A stretch of DNA of 64,000 bases, from assembly GCA_025267735.1 (NCBI GenBank), contig CM046298.1, positions 27,225,866 to 27,289,865 on the forward strand, in the 5' to 3' direction. Shown one piece after another: positions 1-10,742 of the stretch; positions within the stretch are counted from its first letter, which is position 1; the number at the start of each line of letters is the position of its first letter. The position numbers were made by a program, and so were the translations under genes. The notes below the pieces were generated by a model. The model ran no database searches. It saw only the letters and a list, made by a program, of their open reading frames with translations, and was not told the origin of the DNA. This DNA is from Mactra quadrangularis. Taxonomy: Eukaryota; Mollusca; Bivalvia; Venerida; Mactridae.

Positions 1-177
1 TGACTGGGAAGACATAGCTTGTGGACCATGTCCCGGTAACCATGGTGATTATTGTATCTACGTAGCTGACACTGGTGGTAACGTTCATACTGCTGATAAT
101 ACAATATATCGTATAAAGGAACCAGCACAATTACATACGCATGTAACAGTGGATATTGATTCTACATTAAAATTCAG
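1..177 (+). CDS. beta-propeller-like protein, internal exon (5' part outside window)
   Basis: The exon is open from base 2 and reads DWEDIACGPCPGNHGDYC, then IYVADTGGNVHTADNTIYR, and ends ...DSTLKF. It finishes in phase 2 at the donor CAG|GTATGT. From memory of the family, the DWEDIA..GP start, the IYVADTGGN motif and the YR(I/V)xEP stretch match a group of uncharacterised proteins shared by molluscs and bacteria. The repeated beta-strand-like blocks suggest a beta-propeller. I infer an extracellular or soluble role and assign no enzymatic activity. The gene's start and any signal peptide lie left of the window. Phase joins perfectly to the exon starting at 851. Confidence 0.85.
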
Positions 178-301
178 GTATGTAATTGTATGAATACCAA
201 ATTAATTTTATGCCTAGGTTCTACTATTTAAAAGCATTGTTTATACAGCAGCGTCTTTTGATAGCTGTAAGGTGCAAATTGAAACATAGACTGAATCATT
301 T

Positions 302-394
302 TTATTGAGTAAATGGTTTTGTCAATACAGCGCCAAGCTCACCACCATCGATTTGTTTTAGATCTTTGTCTTCAACAAGTGCCCACCTGTCCAT
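302..394 (-). pseudogene. short coding-like remnant inside intron 1
   Basis: On the minus strand a 30-residue frame starts MDRWALVEDKDLKQIDGG and ends LTKPFTQ-stop. Just upstream in another frame is FFSINKVFGEIDVGW, as if one older reading frame were broken by a frameshift. The composition is charged and protein-like, unlike the surrounding intron. I do not recognise the family. It may be an old transposon or retrogene scrap. Low confidence. Confidence 0.25.
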
Positions 395-850
395 CCTACA
401 TCAATTTCTCCAAAAACCTTATTGATGGAGAAGAATCGACATTTTGACGCTTTGCTATGGATATTTGCCATATCTTCTGGTATAACTAGCCATTGTTTGG
501 CTCAAACCGGCAACAATATTCAGGACCATTTATTTAATCAAATTATGTAAGTAAGAAATATGTCTATAGTACACATACACCAAGAAGTACGTTTAGCGTC
601 GAAATATTGTAAAATAATGTGCCGCATTTTGTCAGCCATAGCCGACAAATATCCCGCCAGGAGTCAATAAAACTAAAAACGACCCACAATAAACTTTGTC
701 CAAACCTAGTGTCATTTTCTCTGACACACAGTTTTCTTTTTTATAACCAAGTAATTCAGTACTGCACGACTGTAACTGTAAGACACGAATTTAACAAGTT
801 GTACTAGATTTCTATGAGTATCAACTAAGTAATTTTGTTGTGCATTTAAG

Positions 851-1070
851 TTGGGACGAACATAATTGTGAAACATTAATGGTGGATCCACATGCCGAGT
901 TATATGTAGTATCAAAAGTTGATGGTGGACATGGAAAAATGGTTAAATTACCATCAAGTGCCTGGGGATCATCACACAGAGCATCCACGCATGACGGCAT
1001 ACATTTAAATGGTATTCATAGTACAAGGAATGACCCTGTTGGTGGAGATATTTCCACAACAGGTTACGAG
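851..1070 (+). CDS. beta-propeller-like protein, second visible exon
   Basis: The acceptor is TTTAAG|T. One base completes the codon left open by the previous exon, giving SWDEHNCETLMVDPHAELY and then VSKVDGGHGKMVKLPSSAWG. The motifs HxCETLxVDP, LYxVSK and DPVGGDISTTG are family hallmarks. The exon is 220 nt (1 + 73 codons) and ends in phase 0 at ACGAG|GTAGTC. Reading on past this donor is possible, but the next exon supplies the expected VLIKTIERV. The intron also starts with a similar GTAGTCATAAGC, so an alternative donor cannot be excluded. Confidence 0.85.
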
Positions 1071-2150
1071 GTAGTCATAAGCAAAATCTTTCTTCATTCA
1101 AATTTTCATCATCAACCATTTGTTTTGTTACTTACGGCTAAAGCGACCGACTTACTTGATCAGCTTTCTTTGGCAATTTTCTGTATCAGTTCTTGCTAAA
1201 CTGCAACAAAAAAGCCACAATAATCTGCTCCGATTACGGAGAAAACCATTTACAAATAGAAATGGGAATTGGAACTGTGTTCATCATAAAGTATGCGTGA
1301 AGTCTTTAACTTTGCTATAATAATACGTTTATAGAACAAGAAGCTCAAAGCATCACTTAACATAATAATAAAACAATTTACTCATCCGAAGAAATTGAAC
1401 GCTTGAAATGTTTTGAATACAATTATAAAAAATATAGAAGGACACCACGCTGTCTTATGTAGTTAAAAAGCTACGAACTCCCGTTTAGAAACAATTCAAG
1501 AAATATAAAAGGCGACAGCACAGACTGAAGCAGTTAAATATATCGATTTCTAATTTAACACAGTCGTAAAAATACAGACAATAGTTAAGATATTTGAGTT
1601 ACAAGCAAAGTTGAGACATTTTTATAGTTTAATTCATTAGTATAACTCATTAAAATAACTATTGATATCGAAGAAACTGTATTTAAGTTCATTCTACTGA
1701 ACAATTAGTCTTGAATGTAGGGTATAGATAGAATTTCATTAAAAATTCAATACTTAATTAAAAATCAAATATGACCGTAGTAAAGTTAGAATGATCTTTT
1801 ATTTAAAGTTAATTTGATCTGGAAACGGTTTAACTGCGACCGTGGTACAAACATTATTGCACCGAATGTTCAAATTTCCAGATCGCAAATACATTTCTCC
1901 TTTACTATTCGAGAGAAACGTCGATTTTCTTCCATACGGGAAGAAGCACAATATGCAAGTTGATACATATTTGTATTTGCTAACAGTTAACAGAAATTAT
2001 TTATTTAGAATTGTCTTCATGATATGATAGAATAAACGATGGTAATGACAAAAATCTTCAAATTAACGACAGCCGCAATGGATTTATAGAAAATGGGCAA
2101 CTTATAATGGTGACACCATCTTGATATACTCTGTCTACCTCTACTTTCAG

Positions 2151-2375
2151 GTGTTAATAAAAACTATTGAACGAGTAAATTATTACTATGTCCCAGATGG
2201 TGACTACCTTAAACATATGACAACAACGCCTCAACAATTACCTTACCATCGTGAGAGACAAGGTGAAGGCATAGCCTGGGCTCATAATGTTAAAGGTTAT
2301 TATACCCTTGGGGAAGGTACACATCAACCTATATACTTCTACGAAAGAAATCCAACTTCATCTATCGTAGGATAG
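2151..2375 (+). CDS. beta-propeller-like protein, terminal exon with stop
   Basis: The acceptor is CTACTTTCAG|GTGTTAATA with a good pyrimidine tract. The 74 residues contain VLIKTIERVNYYYVPDGDY, LPYHRERQGEGIAWAH and YTLGEGTHQPIYFYERN, then a TAG stop. The (R/E)RQGEGI and LxEGTHxPIYFY blocks are the usual C-terminal strands of this family, so the protein looks complete at this end. With the two upstream exons, about 206 residues are visible. No transmembrane segment is seen. The frame is intact and has no internal stop. Confidence 0.87.
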   Translation: MLIKTIERVNYYYVPDGDYLKHMTTTPQQLPYHRERQGEGIAWAHNVKGYYTLGEGTHQPIYFYERNPTSSIVG

Positions 2376-2462
2376 ACACAGTAAAAAATTGCAATTAGTG
2401 GTATCGTGTTTTGTTCAATATGTACATTTAACAAGCATGTCGTAGAATATAAGTTAAAGTAA

Positions 2463-2468
2463 AATAAA
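2463..2468 (+). promoter_or_regulatory. polyadenylation signal of the beta-propeller-like gene
   Basis: AATAAA lies 88 bases after the TAG stop at 2375. It is the first canonical signal after the stop, so it probably ends this transcript. Confidence 0.6.
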
Positions 2469-2470
2469 TA

Positions 2471-2650
2471 TTATTGATAGCCTACGCTATAAATACATGA
2501 GTTAGCTGCATATTTATTCCCCTGGTAATTAAGCCTCTGATATAAATTTATCAATCTCCCTTGTAATTCATCCTTCTGCTCTTTGGAAGCAGCCAACAAT
2601 GAATTCAATGCATTGTAATATGTATTTGGGCAAAATAAAGCAAAAGAAGT
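2471..2650 (-). CDS. terminal-exon-like frame, convergent with the beta-propeller-like gene
   Basis: After a possible acceptor GATTAG|ACT there is a clean 59-codon frame ending in TAA. It reads TSFALFCPNTYYNALNSLL, then AASKEQKDELQGRLINLYQ, then RLNYQGNKYAANSCIYSVG. The middle forms a charged amphipathic helix. The stop lies 3 bases from the opposing gene's AATAAA, so the two transcripts would overlap tail to tail. Like the T(Y/H)LS exons of the array it starts in phase 0 with Thr, which may be chance. The pyrimidine tract is weak. No family recognised. Confidence 0.4.
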   Translation of the reverse strand, partial: TSFALFCPNTYYNALNSLLAASKEQKDELQGRLINLYQRLNYQGNKYAANSCIYSVGYQ

Positions 2651-2658
2651 CTAATCGG

Positions 2659-2766
2659 TTACTCAAACAGTGCCAACTCTGACACTCTAGATGAAACGCA
2701 TGTCCCGCTTCTGAACAACTGCTTACCATTAAAAACGTCCACAAAAGTTAGATTACGATCAGTCAC
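2659..2766 (-). pseudogene. PIF/Harbinger-type transposase remnant
   Basis: The minus-strand frame reads VTDRNLTFVDVFNG and then SGTCVSSRVSELALFE before a TAA. This resembles the part of DDE_Tnp_4 (PIF/Harbinger) transposases with the pattern V.D.nL.F.DVF.G.PGS.HDSRV...LFE, around the second catalytic Asp. The HD of that motif is replaced by VS, so a catalytic residue appears lost. An NTINL stretch with a stop lies just upstream. This is an old, dead fragment. The family call rests on motif memory. Confidence 0.45.
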
Positions 2767-2829
2767 TATCACGTGAAATGATTACAAGTTGATTGTATTC
2801 ATTGAGAAATACACCAAACCTTCTAACAC

Positions 2830-4290
2830 TACTCGGATATTTCAATTGAATGGACTGTGGTTGATAAGGACACCATTAAAACATTATATGCAATCGTTTA
2901 CCTTATGATATAACTAAAATGAAATGTCTACTCACTAAAGACTATGCACCAGTCTGCATCAACATTCGGAAGGCATTTGTAAATAAAGATAACTAGAGTT
3001 GATGGATAGAGCCAGTTATCTTCAGAGTGTAGCAAAACCGCCGATAATTGAGACATAATGCAGCAAAGTACTTCGCAATTGATATAGAAACAAACACAGT
3101 TGACAGATAGAATCAGTTACCCAGATAATCATGTAACTTGTTTTGTTAAGTTCCTCTACATTCGTTTAATCATTGTAAAACCTTCTATTAGGTGACACAT
3201 GATGGTACACCGTACTTTACTATGTATAGCAAAACAAAAGCATGCTTCACTTTTCACATTAACACTTTCTCTCACGTCTGTAACATCTAATTATGAGGAA
3301 TATATGTACAAAGATAGATGCACTAGATTAAATGCTATTGACATCTCTATCACTAACGTTTCCTGCTAAAGATTTAATTAGACATACACAAACTTGAACT
3401 TGCTGTCACATTTCATTAACAAAGGATAAATTCCAATGCATTTAGACACATTTCTCTTCTTAATTTGACAGGTAATGGTATAAAACAGAACAAATCTACA
3501 TTTAGTACCATAATGCAATTCTATGCAGGTCTTTAGTCGCCAAAATGCGTATGAAAATAGTTAAGTATGAATGTTATTTAAATGCTTACAATAGCGTTGC
3601 ATTCCTCTGTTTAAAACATATATTTTAAATGTTAATTTTTGTAACTAGATTTTATTAAAACTATCGTGGTAAGATCTGATGGTCTGACAATGACTTGTAT
3701 CAGCGTTATAAATTTAACTGTCAAATCACACTATACCTTCGTGTATGCACACCAGAACTAACGGCACTTTATCTATAGCCAAAGACTGCCACTTTGATGC
3801 ATTCTAGACAAATATATAAATAGATAAACTAACTCTGGATGTCGATCTATAAAGTGTACTATCATTGCGTACGAATGAAATATTCAATTGAACGTGACTC
3901 GTAAAACTATATGATCATTGTTGCGAACAATAAGTGGGACGTTAAGCAGTTTTTTTTGTAAAATAGCTTTTTACTTATTACGTCAACTATTCAACTACGT
4001 TCGGGGAATATTTGACCACTCTTCGTAAATAAATAATTAATTTATCATTTTCTCATCTATTATTCCAAAAAAGGAACCAACCTCATTCAGTTTCAGATCA
4101 TAATACTAGTAAATGGAAAAAATAATCCCTCTATCGTTACCTCATTTACATTTCTTTCACACGTACAAGGTCAAAGATATGTACAAGTATGTTCCTGTTG
4201 ATATAGGATTCTCCCTGGAATACATCTTCTTATAAATTTACTTTAAGAAAATCAATAGGTCCACTTTCATCTTACAGCTCACTATGAATT
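2830..4290. other. intergenic, nothing recognised
   Basis: AT-rich sequence. I found no open frame with coding character, no RNA gene and no clear repeat structure here. Confidence 0.4.
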
Positions 4291-4293
4291 CAT

Positions 4294-4443
4294 CTACAAC
4301 AATGATTTACTCATGTAATATAAATTCATAACTTTTTCTTCAACGACACATGAATCTTTATCAAGAATCATTACAAAGCGTTTGAACGTCATTCGTTTGC
4401 CTTCTAAGACAATGAAGTGAATATCATAAATACGGTTACACAC
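4294..4443 (-). CDS. isolated exon-like frame
   Basis: After an acceptor-like CGCCACAG|GTG there is a 49-codon frame ending in TAG. It reads VCNRIYDIHFIVLEGKRM, then TFKRFVMILDKDSCVVEE, then KVMNLYYMSKSLL. Charged and hydrophobic residues alternate as in real protein. A possible donor (AAA|GTTATG) lies inside. The segment FIVLEG loosely resembles the FILENIG and VLEIVG blocks of the array, so it could be an older and better preserved relative. No family recognised. Confidence 0.3.
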   Translation of the reverse strand: MCNRIYDIHFIVLEGKRMTFKRFVMILDKDSCVVEEKVMNLYYMSKSLL

Positions 4444-4763
4444 CTGTGGCGAATAATGTTAAATTAAAGACAGTTTAATAGAAATAACTGTTCACAAGGA
4501 GTGAATCTGTATGCATTTTACTTTCTTAATAATATGAACCGTTTTTTGGCTTAAAAGTAATTGAAAAGTTTAGATTTTTAGAAACATTTATTTTTAGTGT
4601 ATTGGATGTAATTTTCAACAACCACAATGTTCAAATACGTAAGAAGAGACTATTGTAACATAAACCACGTTTCAAAATCAAAATTAATCATAACCTGCCA
4701 TTAACTTGATAAAAACTTTACTGCGTCAAATTGCATTACATTGGTTCCATTAAATACTGCACC

Positions 4764-4950
4764 GCCGGCTAGCTCAGTTGGTAGCACGCAAGTCTACTGA
4801 TCGAAGGGTCGTGTGTTCGATTCCCGAGTGGGACAATCTGATTAAAACCCGATCTAAAATTTTACACTCGCAAACTCGCTAATTTAGATCTGGCCTTTTC
4901 CAAACGAAGGTCACGTTCAGGTGACCTTTTCTCATCATAATATTCATGAC
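4764..4950 (+). mobile_element. tRNA-headed SINE
   Basis: The head contains an A box (TAGCTCAGTTGG) and a B box (GTTCGATTCCC) at the spacing of an RNA polymerase III promoter. The 5' GCCGGCT does not pair with the 3' end, so this is not a working tRNA gene. A body with the hairpin GATCTAAAATT/TAATTTAGATC follows. The 3' limit is approximate. Confidence 0.65.
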
Positions 4951-5330
4951 GAGATTGTTATGATACGTAATTTGTTTACATCGTCTACGTCACGCAATTT
5001 GAAATGAGCCGCCCAATCGCAGACTGTGAATAATACTGCTGTTCAATAAATACCCAAACCTTGGTCTAAAAATAGAAATTACGAAATCAAAATGTGTTTA
5101 ATAGTGTTTTCGTCTAGATGAAAGCTAAGCATTGATTGGTCGACACAAAGTTCATCTCGACGTGACCTTCCACGGGGAAAGTAGAGAGCCTGTACGACAA
5201 CGCTCTACAGGATATCTTTTTACGGAGAGTGCGAGTGGGGCATACTTTCGTGGAGCTTGGTTGTGATATAATTTCTACGGCCATTCTCCCTCCTACCAAT
5301 GATTCTTAATTGTGTAGATTAGTTGTCAAT

Positions 5331-5487
5331 CACTGACGAAAGTATGTGCTTAGTAGTTGGTTGACAGCCAAATCCAGAGAGTTGGTCTTTTCAGGAACAG
5401 TGAGTAGGTTGACTAGCCGCCATTATATGACCTATACAATGTGTTGCTACGGCGTTAAACCCAACAAGCACAAAACAAACAAACAAT
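5331..5487 (+). mobile_element. SINE, 3' body and tail
   Basis: The body starts CACTGACGAAAGTATG. It continues through TATATGACCTATACAATGT and TGCTACGGCGTTAAACCC to an AAACAAACAAACAA tail. Related copies are at 54973 and 63748, and more distant tails at 15785, 17013 and 57853. The GGCGTTAAACCCAACAAA ending is typical of widespread mollusc SINEs. Confidence 0.65.
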
Positions 5488-5631
5488 TTAATACTGCATT
5501 TTCAATGACCAAATATAGATCGTATTATCTTTCTTTCTTTGATTGCCTTATCTATGTACTGCTTATTTACTATTGAAGTCAACAGAAGTACCAATCTAAT
5601 GACCAAAATAAAGCTAATGTTATACCGGTGT

Positions 5632-5685
5632 TTATTCACAATTATTCTGTACTGGAATAAACAGGGAAATATTTGATAAATACGT
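5632..5685 (-). CDS. candidate terminal exon, microprotein gene A (T-Y-L-S type)
   Basis: Acceptor GTGTTTCAG|ACG, phase 0. It encodes TYLSNISLFIPVQNNCE-stop. The same start recurs at 10742 (TYLSRVSQ) and 22404 (THLSKVSL), with silent third-base changes (ACG/ACT/ACC, TCC/TCT). That supports this frame over the alternative phase-2 frame, which stays open to 5502. With the first exon at 9395-9435 and the 13-nt exon at 6852-6864 it gives an in-frame 35-residue product. Confidence 0.4.
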   Translation of the reverse strand, partial: TYLSNISLFIPVQNNCE

Positions 5686-6851
5686 CTGAAACACATGATG
5701 AAGTTACTTCATTTATAAAGTTTGTCTTAATGTCTCATTTCCATCACAAGGACCAAGAATGTAATCGATAAACCATGCCGTGGAACAAGTAGTCAATCCC
5801 TTGTCTACATTAGGCTATAACTTTACAAGTGTAACAAATTCATCACTGAATACTAAACGCTAACTACAAAAAATGAAAGGGAATATGCTTGACAAATTGT
5901 AATTGGTACACGCATTAATTGAATTATTAGGTTTATTTCCATAATTATCTTCTTGTAATTGTTTTAGATAAATGAGATTAGACATGAGACATACAATAAA
6001 TGAATTTAAGAAAACAAATTGATGGTATATCAATGATGTTTTCATTATGTACTTCAACCACTTGAATTCTCGAAATAAATAATATTGGCAGTATGAAGTA
6101 CCACTCTATGTTACAATACTCTATCAATACTCTTTTAAGTGTCTTTAGTATTAATTAGGATTCTAAGCAGGGGAGAAGTGGTAACAAACAGGGACAGTTT
6201 CAAGCAAGTGACAATTGTCATTGTATGAATTTATGATATTTAAAAGACACTTAATCAACACTTCATTAAAAACTCTTCACAATCAAATATTTATGTAAAT
6301 CATTTAGTAATAGTCTATTGTAAAATACACATAAAAATTCAAAATGAAATACAATGTATAAGTAATGATTATTAGGTAATGACATTTACGACAATGCCAT
6401 CTGTAAAGCGATGGGACCACACGGGCATTATCTATCCAACGTTAGATTCAGGATGAAATCAATTTGATAGCATTTTGATTCAACTTGAGCAGTATTTTAT
6501 AACAACTTTTTTTTAAAATAAACATGATTAAATGATTTAAACATTCAAAACAAAGATTTATTTGAACATGCGGCACATGTTTATACTGAATCAAAGATAA
6601 AGAAGTTTCATCAAAATAAACATGAACCTTATCCTCAAAACTGTAACATAAGCGATCATATAAATAAGATATAGCTTCGTGATGTAAGCTTTTACAACCA
6701 ACTTAAACCAGGGGAATATTAAACTCATAAACTAGTCTTTCGTCCAGACAATGCTTTTGTAAGATTCATGTTTAAAAGGGTATCCTTGTATAATGCTGTC
6801 TAAACTAATGTTGACAAATTATTTCTCGTCTACACTGGACAGTTTTATTAC

Positions 6852-6864
6852 CATGAGAATTGTT
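6852..6864 (-). CDS. candidate 13-nt microexon, gene A
   Basis: The exon lies between TTATTTCACAG and GTAATA and reads AACAATTCTCATG. Entered in phase 2 from the first exon, it adds T-I-L-M and leaves phase 0, as the exon ending at 5685 requires. The surrounding 150 bases are conserved at four other array positions (near 13480, 17480, 18290, 19105) with decayed splice sites. The donor (GTAATA) is weaker than GTAAGT. Confidence 0.35.
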
Positions 6865-7660
6865 CTGTGAAATAAATACAATAGAAAGTGTTATTAGTAC
6901 TCTGGAGGGATGTTTGCCAATGATCAGTTCAATTTAGTGGATAATCGTTTTGAAGTTTGTTTGGCGTGTACTTAGTACCTTTCTAATGAAATGAAGCTAC
7001 CGCTGGAGAAACATTTGACATGGTCGTAGTCTGTGAGTTGTTTTTAGTAATTGCAAAAAGTTATAATTTTTGTTTCATATCTACCGCTCATGGTTATTTG
7101 TTCATTCACGGCGACCACCACTTTTAATATTTTTTTCGGAAACTGTACTTACTAGCATTCGTTGAGAGGTAACTTACAATATATGACGAGAATTGATACC
7201 GATGGTAAATTGTAATAAAAGGGTATGACCAGCCACCACTCGATTTCGAAACTGGATAGTCGGATTTGAATTTTGGAATGTTCGGCTAGCTATAATACAA
7301 TAACTATGCAAGATTAAGACTAATTATGTGTCATCTTACTCGAAAAATGTAAAATGTAATTTATTCAAAAATGATTTAAATTTAAATGAACAATTTCCAG
7401 TTTGCACTTTTCTAAATATTCAAGTACATTTTCAAGCAAATTTGTCAGCATTAAATCTCATAAATTATATGTATGTCCATCTAGGAATCACATAAAGATA
7501 GATCCTATGCACGTATATTGACATTATAAGGTTGATAACCTTGAAATAGCATACACTTTACAATGAGTTTGAACAAGTTCTATAAAAATTGTCGTTCTGA
7601 ATAAAGTATAAACCACGGATCTGATAAAACTTCTTTGATCTCCTATAAACCGATTTTGCA

Positions 7661-7760
7661 TCAAATAAAATGTGCAAATCTTCTTTTAATGGAATAATAA
7701 TACACACATTGGGAGATATTAGCTGGTAGAAAATCTGATTTCCTTTCAGGTCGATTGACA
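7661..7760 (-). CDS. alternative terminal exon, gene A
   Basis: A strong acceptor (CTTTTCTGCAG|T) opens a phase-2 frame of 32 codons plus stop: VNRPERKSDFLPANIS, then QCVYYYSIKRRFAHFI. Spliced directly to the first exon at 9395-9435 it would give 46 residues. An overlapping frame on the same strand (SVSIDLKGNQIFYQ, to 7558) is also open, so the coding frame is uncertain. It may be an alternative 3' end or chance. Confidence 0.25.
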
Positions 7761-9394
7761 CTGCAGAAAAGTTAATCAACACTTTTATGAGACAGGCAAG
7801 TACAAGCATGACATGCCGATAGTTTCTTTGAATTAATGTTAATGTTAATACCGTCATGCAGTGTCATTCAAAACAAATAAAAGCGGGATTATTGAATTGA
7901 AATATCTGGGAAGAATGGCAGTATTGTTCCGTTAGAGTGCGTATCCATATTGTTAAACTAACACACAACATTTTTAATCATACTTGGGATGTTCAAATTG
8001 TTTCGGGAAATTTATATGTGCAAATATTTTACATGACCTGTAATGTAATGACAATTTGGTTCGTTCACATTCTATATACAAACAGGGCGTGATTTATGGC
8101 CATCCTACATCATGTTGACATAAGCGGGGCAATTAGACGTTACGGCAAAATAAAACATTTTACGTTTGACATAAATTTTAAAGTTAATATCCGTCCAATA
8201 CTTACAAAACAAGAAAAAATCTAAAACAACAATATTTCATAATGTTTGACGTTTTTAAAGTCGATCCATATTTATGACAAGAAATACATGAGGATTCGGC
8301 ATTGTCTAGAACACAAACTTACAGCGGTACAGTATATTTAAGAAAGATTCAACACGTCAACCGACAGAACACAATGTCTGTGAAGGCATATGGAACTAAA
8401 GCGTTATTGAACTCTGACAGTAGATTAATTATATATGATATTGCTCTAAAACTGGAATTAGAACAGTATCTGTTAATGACATGATTTTAAATTATTAGAG
8501 CTTTAAGTATGTGCTCGCTGGGTTCCTAGTATGCTGAACAGGCAATAAAATACATAATCGTTTTTCACCAAGCAGTATAGACAAAATGGTGACGATCTTC
8601 GTAAAAATAATAAAATGTGTCATTCAAATTGTCATACTTATGCTGTATTCTAGTGATAATTAATTGAAAATCATTGCAATACATAAAAATATGGCACTTT
8701 TCTGAAAACTTATATAAAACCCCTTGTCTATCTGGAAACATAAATCAAATCTGAATAAAAGTTCCACTTACTAAACAATTAGATAGACAAATAGTTAGCT
8801 ATTGAATATTAGCTTTGAAAGCAACAAATGTAAGTCTCTAATTCAAAAGTTATATGCAGAGCCACATAATGAAGTGGAACAAAACACAATGTATCAATTT
8901 TATCTAACTAAGAAGAATCGATGTTAATAAAACAGTATCTTCAAAATTGTATTCTAAAGCAGGTTCTAATTTTACATCAGTGTATAATGACCTATTCCTA
9001 ATGAATTTAATATGGGGAAGAAATACCCTCAATACTATATGAATGAAAACGTAAAACAAAAGCGTGTGAAATAATTGTCATTAATTTGTTTTTCATTGTT
9101 ACATGTTTCACACCTATACGAATGCCTTTGTTTTCTTTTATATGTAACATGCCAAGTACGTAATATTCAATATACCCCTGGTGAATCGTGTCTATATCAT
9201 AAGTTAAACAACGTAGAAAAAGTTAAACAAGAATTAGAGAAGAGAAGAAAACGTAATCAGAGAGAGAAGTAAAACATATTATTTAAAAAACTTTAGTGGA
9301 ATAAATGCATTGAGTGTATACACACAATGTTGTTGACTAAGACAAAAATGAGCTATAAACTGAAACAATATATGTCAATAAACATAATACTTAC

Positions 9395-9435
9395 AGATCA
9401 CATTCTAAAGTCAATGGCGTGAACTCGTCACTCAT
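9395..9435 (-). CDS. first coding exon, microprotein gene A
   Basis: ATG opens MSDEFTPLTLECD plus CT, then donor GTAAGT. The exon is 41 nt and ends in phase 2. At least eight other places in the array carry the same exon, with the frame, length and donor kept while flanking DNA has diverged. That pattern is expected of a translated first exon. About 40 nt upstream a TAGAAACAAT-like motif recurs in several copies. The product is unknown. The acidic, Pro/Thr-rich start has no signal peptide. Confidence 0.55.
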
Positions 9436-9843
9436 CGTGAACTATATATTGTCTACGAGTGTTACTAACTACAATTCAAGATGAAACTAATGTTGAGAGT
9501 TGGAAATTCATTCTCAGAAAAAGCACAGATACACTACGAATAAGTTATATTGCCAGAAATTCCATTATATTCTCTACTGTCTAAATATGAAGATATTGTG
9601 AGTAGTCCGAGAACGGAATACGATAATGTTACATAAGAAAACTTAAATGAGTGCACCATCAAGTAAAAACACTACTTTATAATTTCCATAAAACTAAGTA
9701 TATGTTTATTATTTCTCTTTTTATCATCTACTTAAATTGTTCTTTTAAATCATTTCACTTTGTATGATTCATACAATGAATGTCTCTACTTTGCCCTATA
9801 TCATAATAGTCTACGTCGATAAACTTCCTTATAATTTAAAATA

Positions 9844-9913
9844 TCAGATTCCAAATATAATTTCCAATTGAACGCAATGTAAACGCTTGACAATTCCAAC
9901 AATTTCCGATACA
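9844..9913 (-). pseudogene. decayed terminal exon (V-L-E-I-V type)
   Basis: The minus frame VSEIVGIVKRLHCVQLEI, ending at a TGA, aligns with the exons at 16746 (IIEISAIAKKYV) and 11955 (VLEIVGI). The expected acceptor AG is missing (CTTGCATG|GTGTATCG), so this copy is probably dead. It lies about 0.4 kb before the first exon of gene A, the same spacing as other copies of this exon type. Confidence 0.35.
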
Positions 9914-10652
9914 CCATGCAAGCGTTGTTTAAAGAGAAAAATAACGTTATCCATTTCTACTCCATTTCTACACCGCAACGAGATATCATTGAAAGAAAAA
10001 ATGATTATGTCTCCAGTACATTTCACATTTATGCTTTTTATACGATGTCCTGACTCAACGCTGTTATGTGTGTATTGGTAAGTCCATAAATAATGTTTGG
10101 AGAATGCTATCAGATGGAAATACATTATAATAAAGTCCTATCATCATCTATAGTATCACTTATATTAATATCATCAGAATAATGCTTTACGTTTTTGTGC
10201 TACATGTATGGATACACATGAAGAATTTAAAGTTCTCAATGTGATTTATCGAATTTCTTTTGAGTGCAAGGATGTTACAGTTCTCTCTGTATCCGAGGTG
10301 TACTTAGTTGTATGGTGATGTAAAGTCATGATGATCTGCTCGTTAGAAATCATGTATGCTTTATTATGGAATACAAATAATAACATTTATCGCGATGCTC
10401 AGTATTTGATTTTAGTTACTTTTCGTTTATTTTTGAAATTTGATTGAAGCATTTAAAGTAAAGCATATGTTTACCATTATGATATTAAACTTATATCCAA
10501 AGTTTTAAAGTATGCTCTGTTGGTTTGACTTTTTATTTTGATACTAACATGTCTATAAGTTTACATTTTCAGAATTTCTGAATGCGTTTTAGAATGCGCT
10601 TATTTCAGTTGTCATAGTTGTTATTGCTTAGAAAAAAATATTGTTTTAATTT

Positions 10653-10742
10653 TTAACCTAAAGATAACCAATCCTTTAACCTCATCGTTTTTAGATAAAA
10701 GTTGTTCAGTACATTGTACTGAGATACTCTTGATAAATAAGT
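10653..10742 (-). CDS. candidate terminal exon, gene B (T-Y-L-S type)
   Basis: Acceptor ATATATCAG|ACT, phase 0. It encodes TYLSRVSQYNVLNNFY, then LKTMRLKDWLSLG-stop, 29 residues. It is homologous to the exon at 5632-5685, and the intron 100 bases upstream is similar too (TATCGATT motif near 10830 and 5775). The linking microexon of gene B near 13480 has lost both splice sites, so the gene may be broken. Confidence 0.35.
   Translation of the reverse strand, partial: TYLSRVSQYNVLNNFYLKTMRLKDWLSLG

Noticed and set aside
4764..4835. A functional tRNA gene
   Set aside because: A and B boxes are present but the acceptor stem does not pair, and a SINE body follows.
9887..10081. Plus-strand frame starting MTIPTISDTPCKRC
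   Set aside because: It overlaps the decayed minus-strand exon at 9844-9913 and is not kept in related copies.
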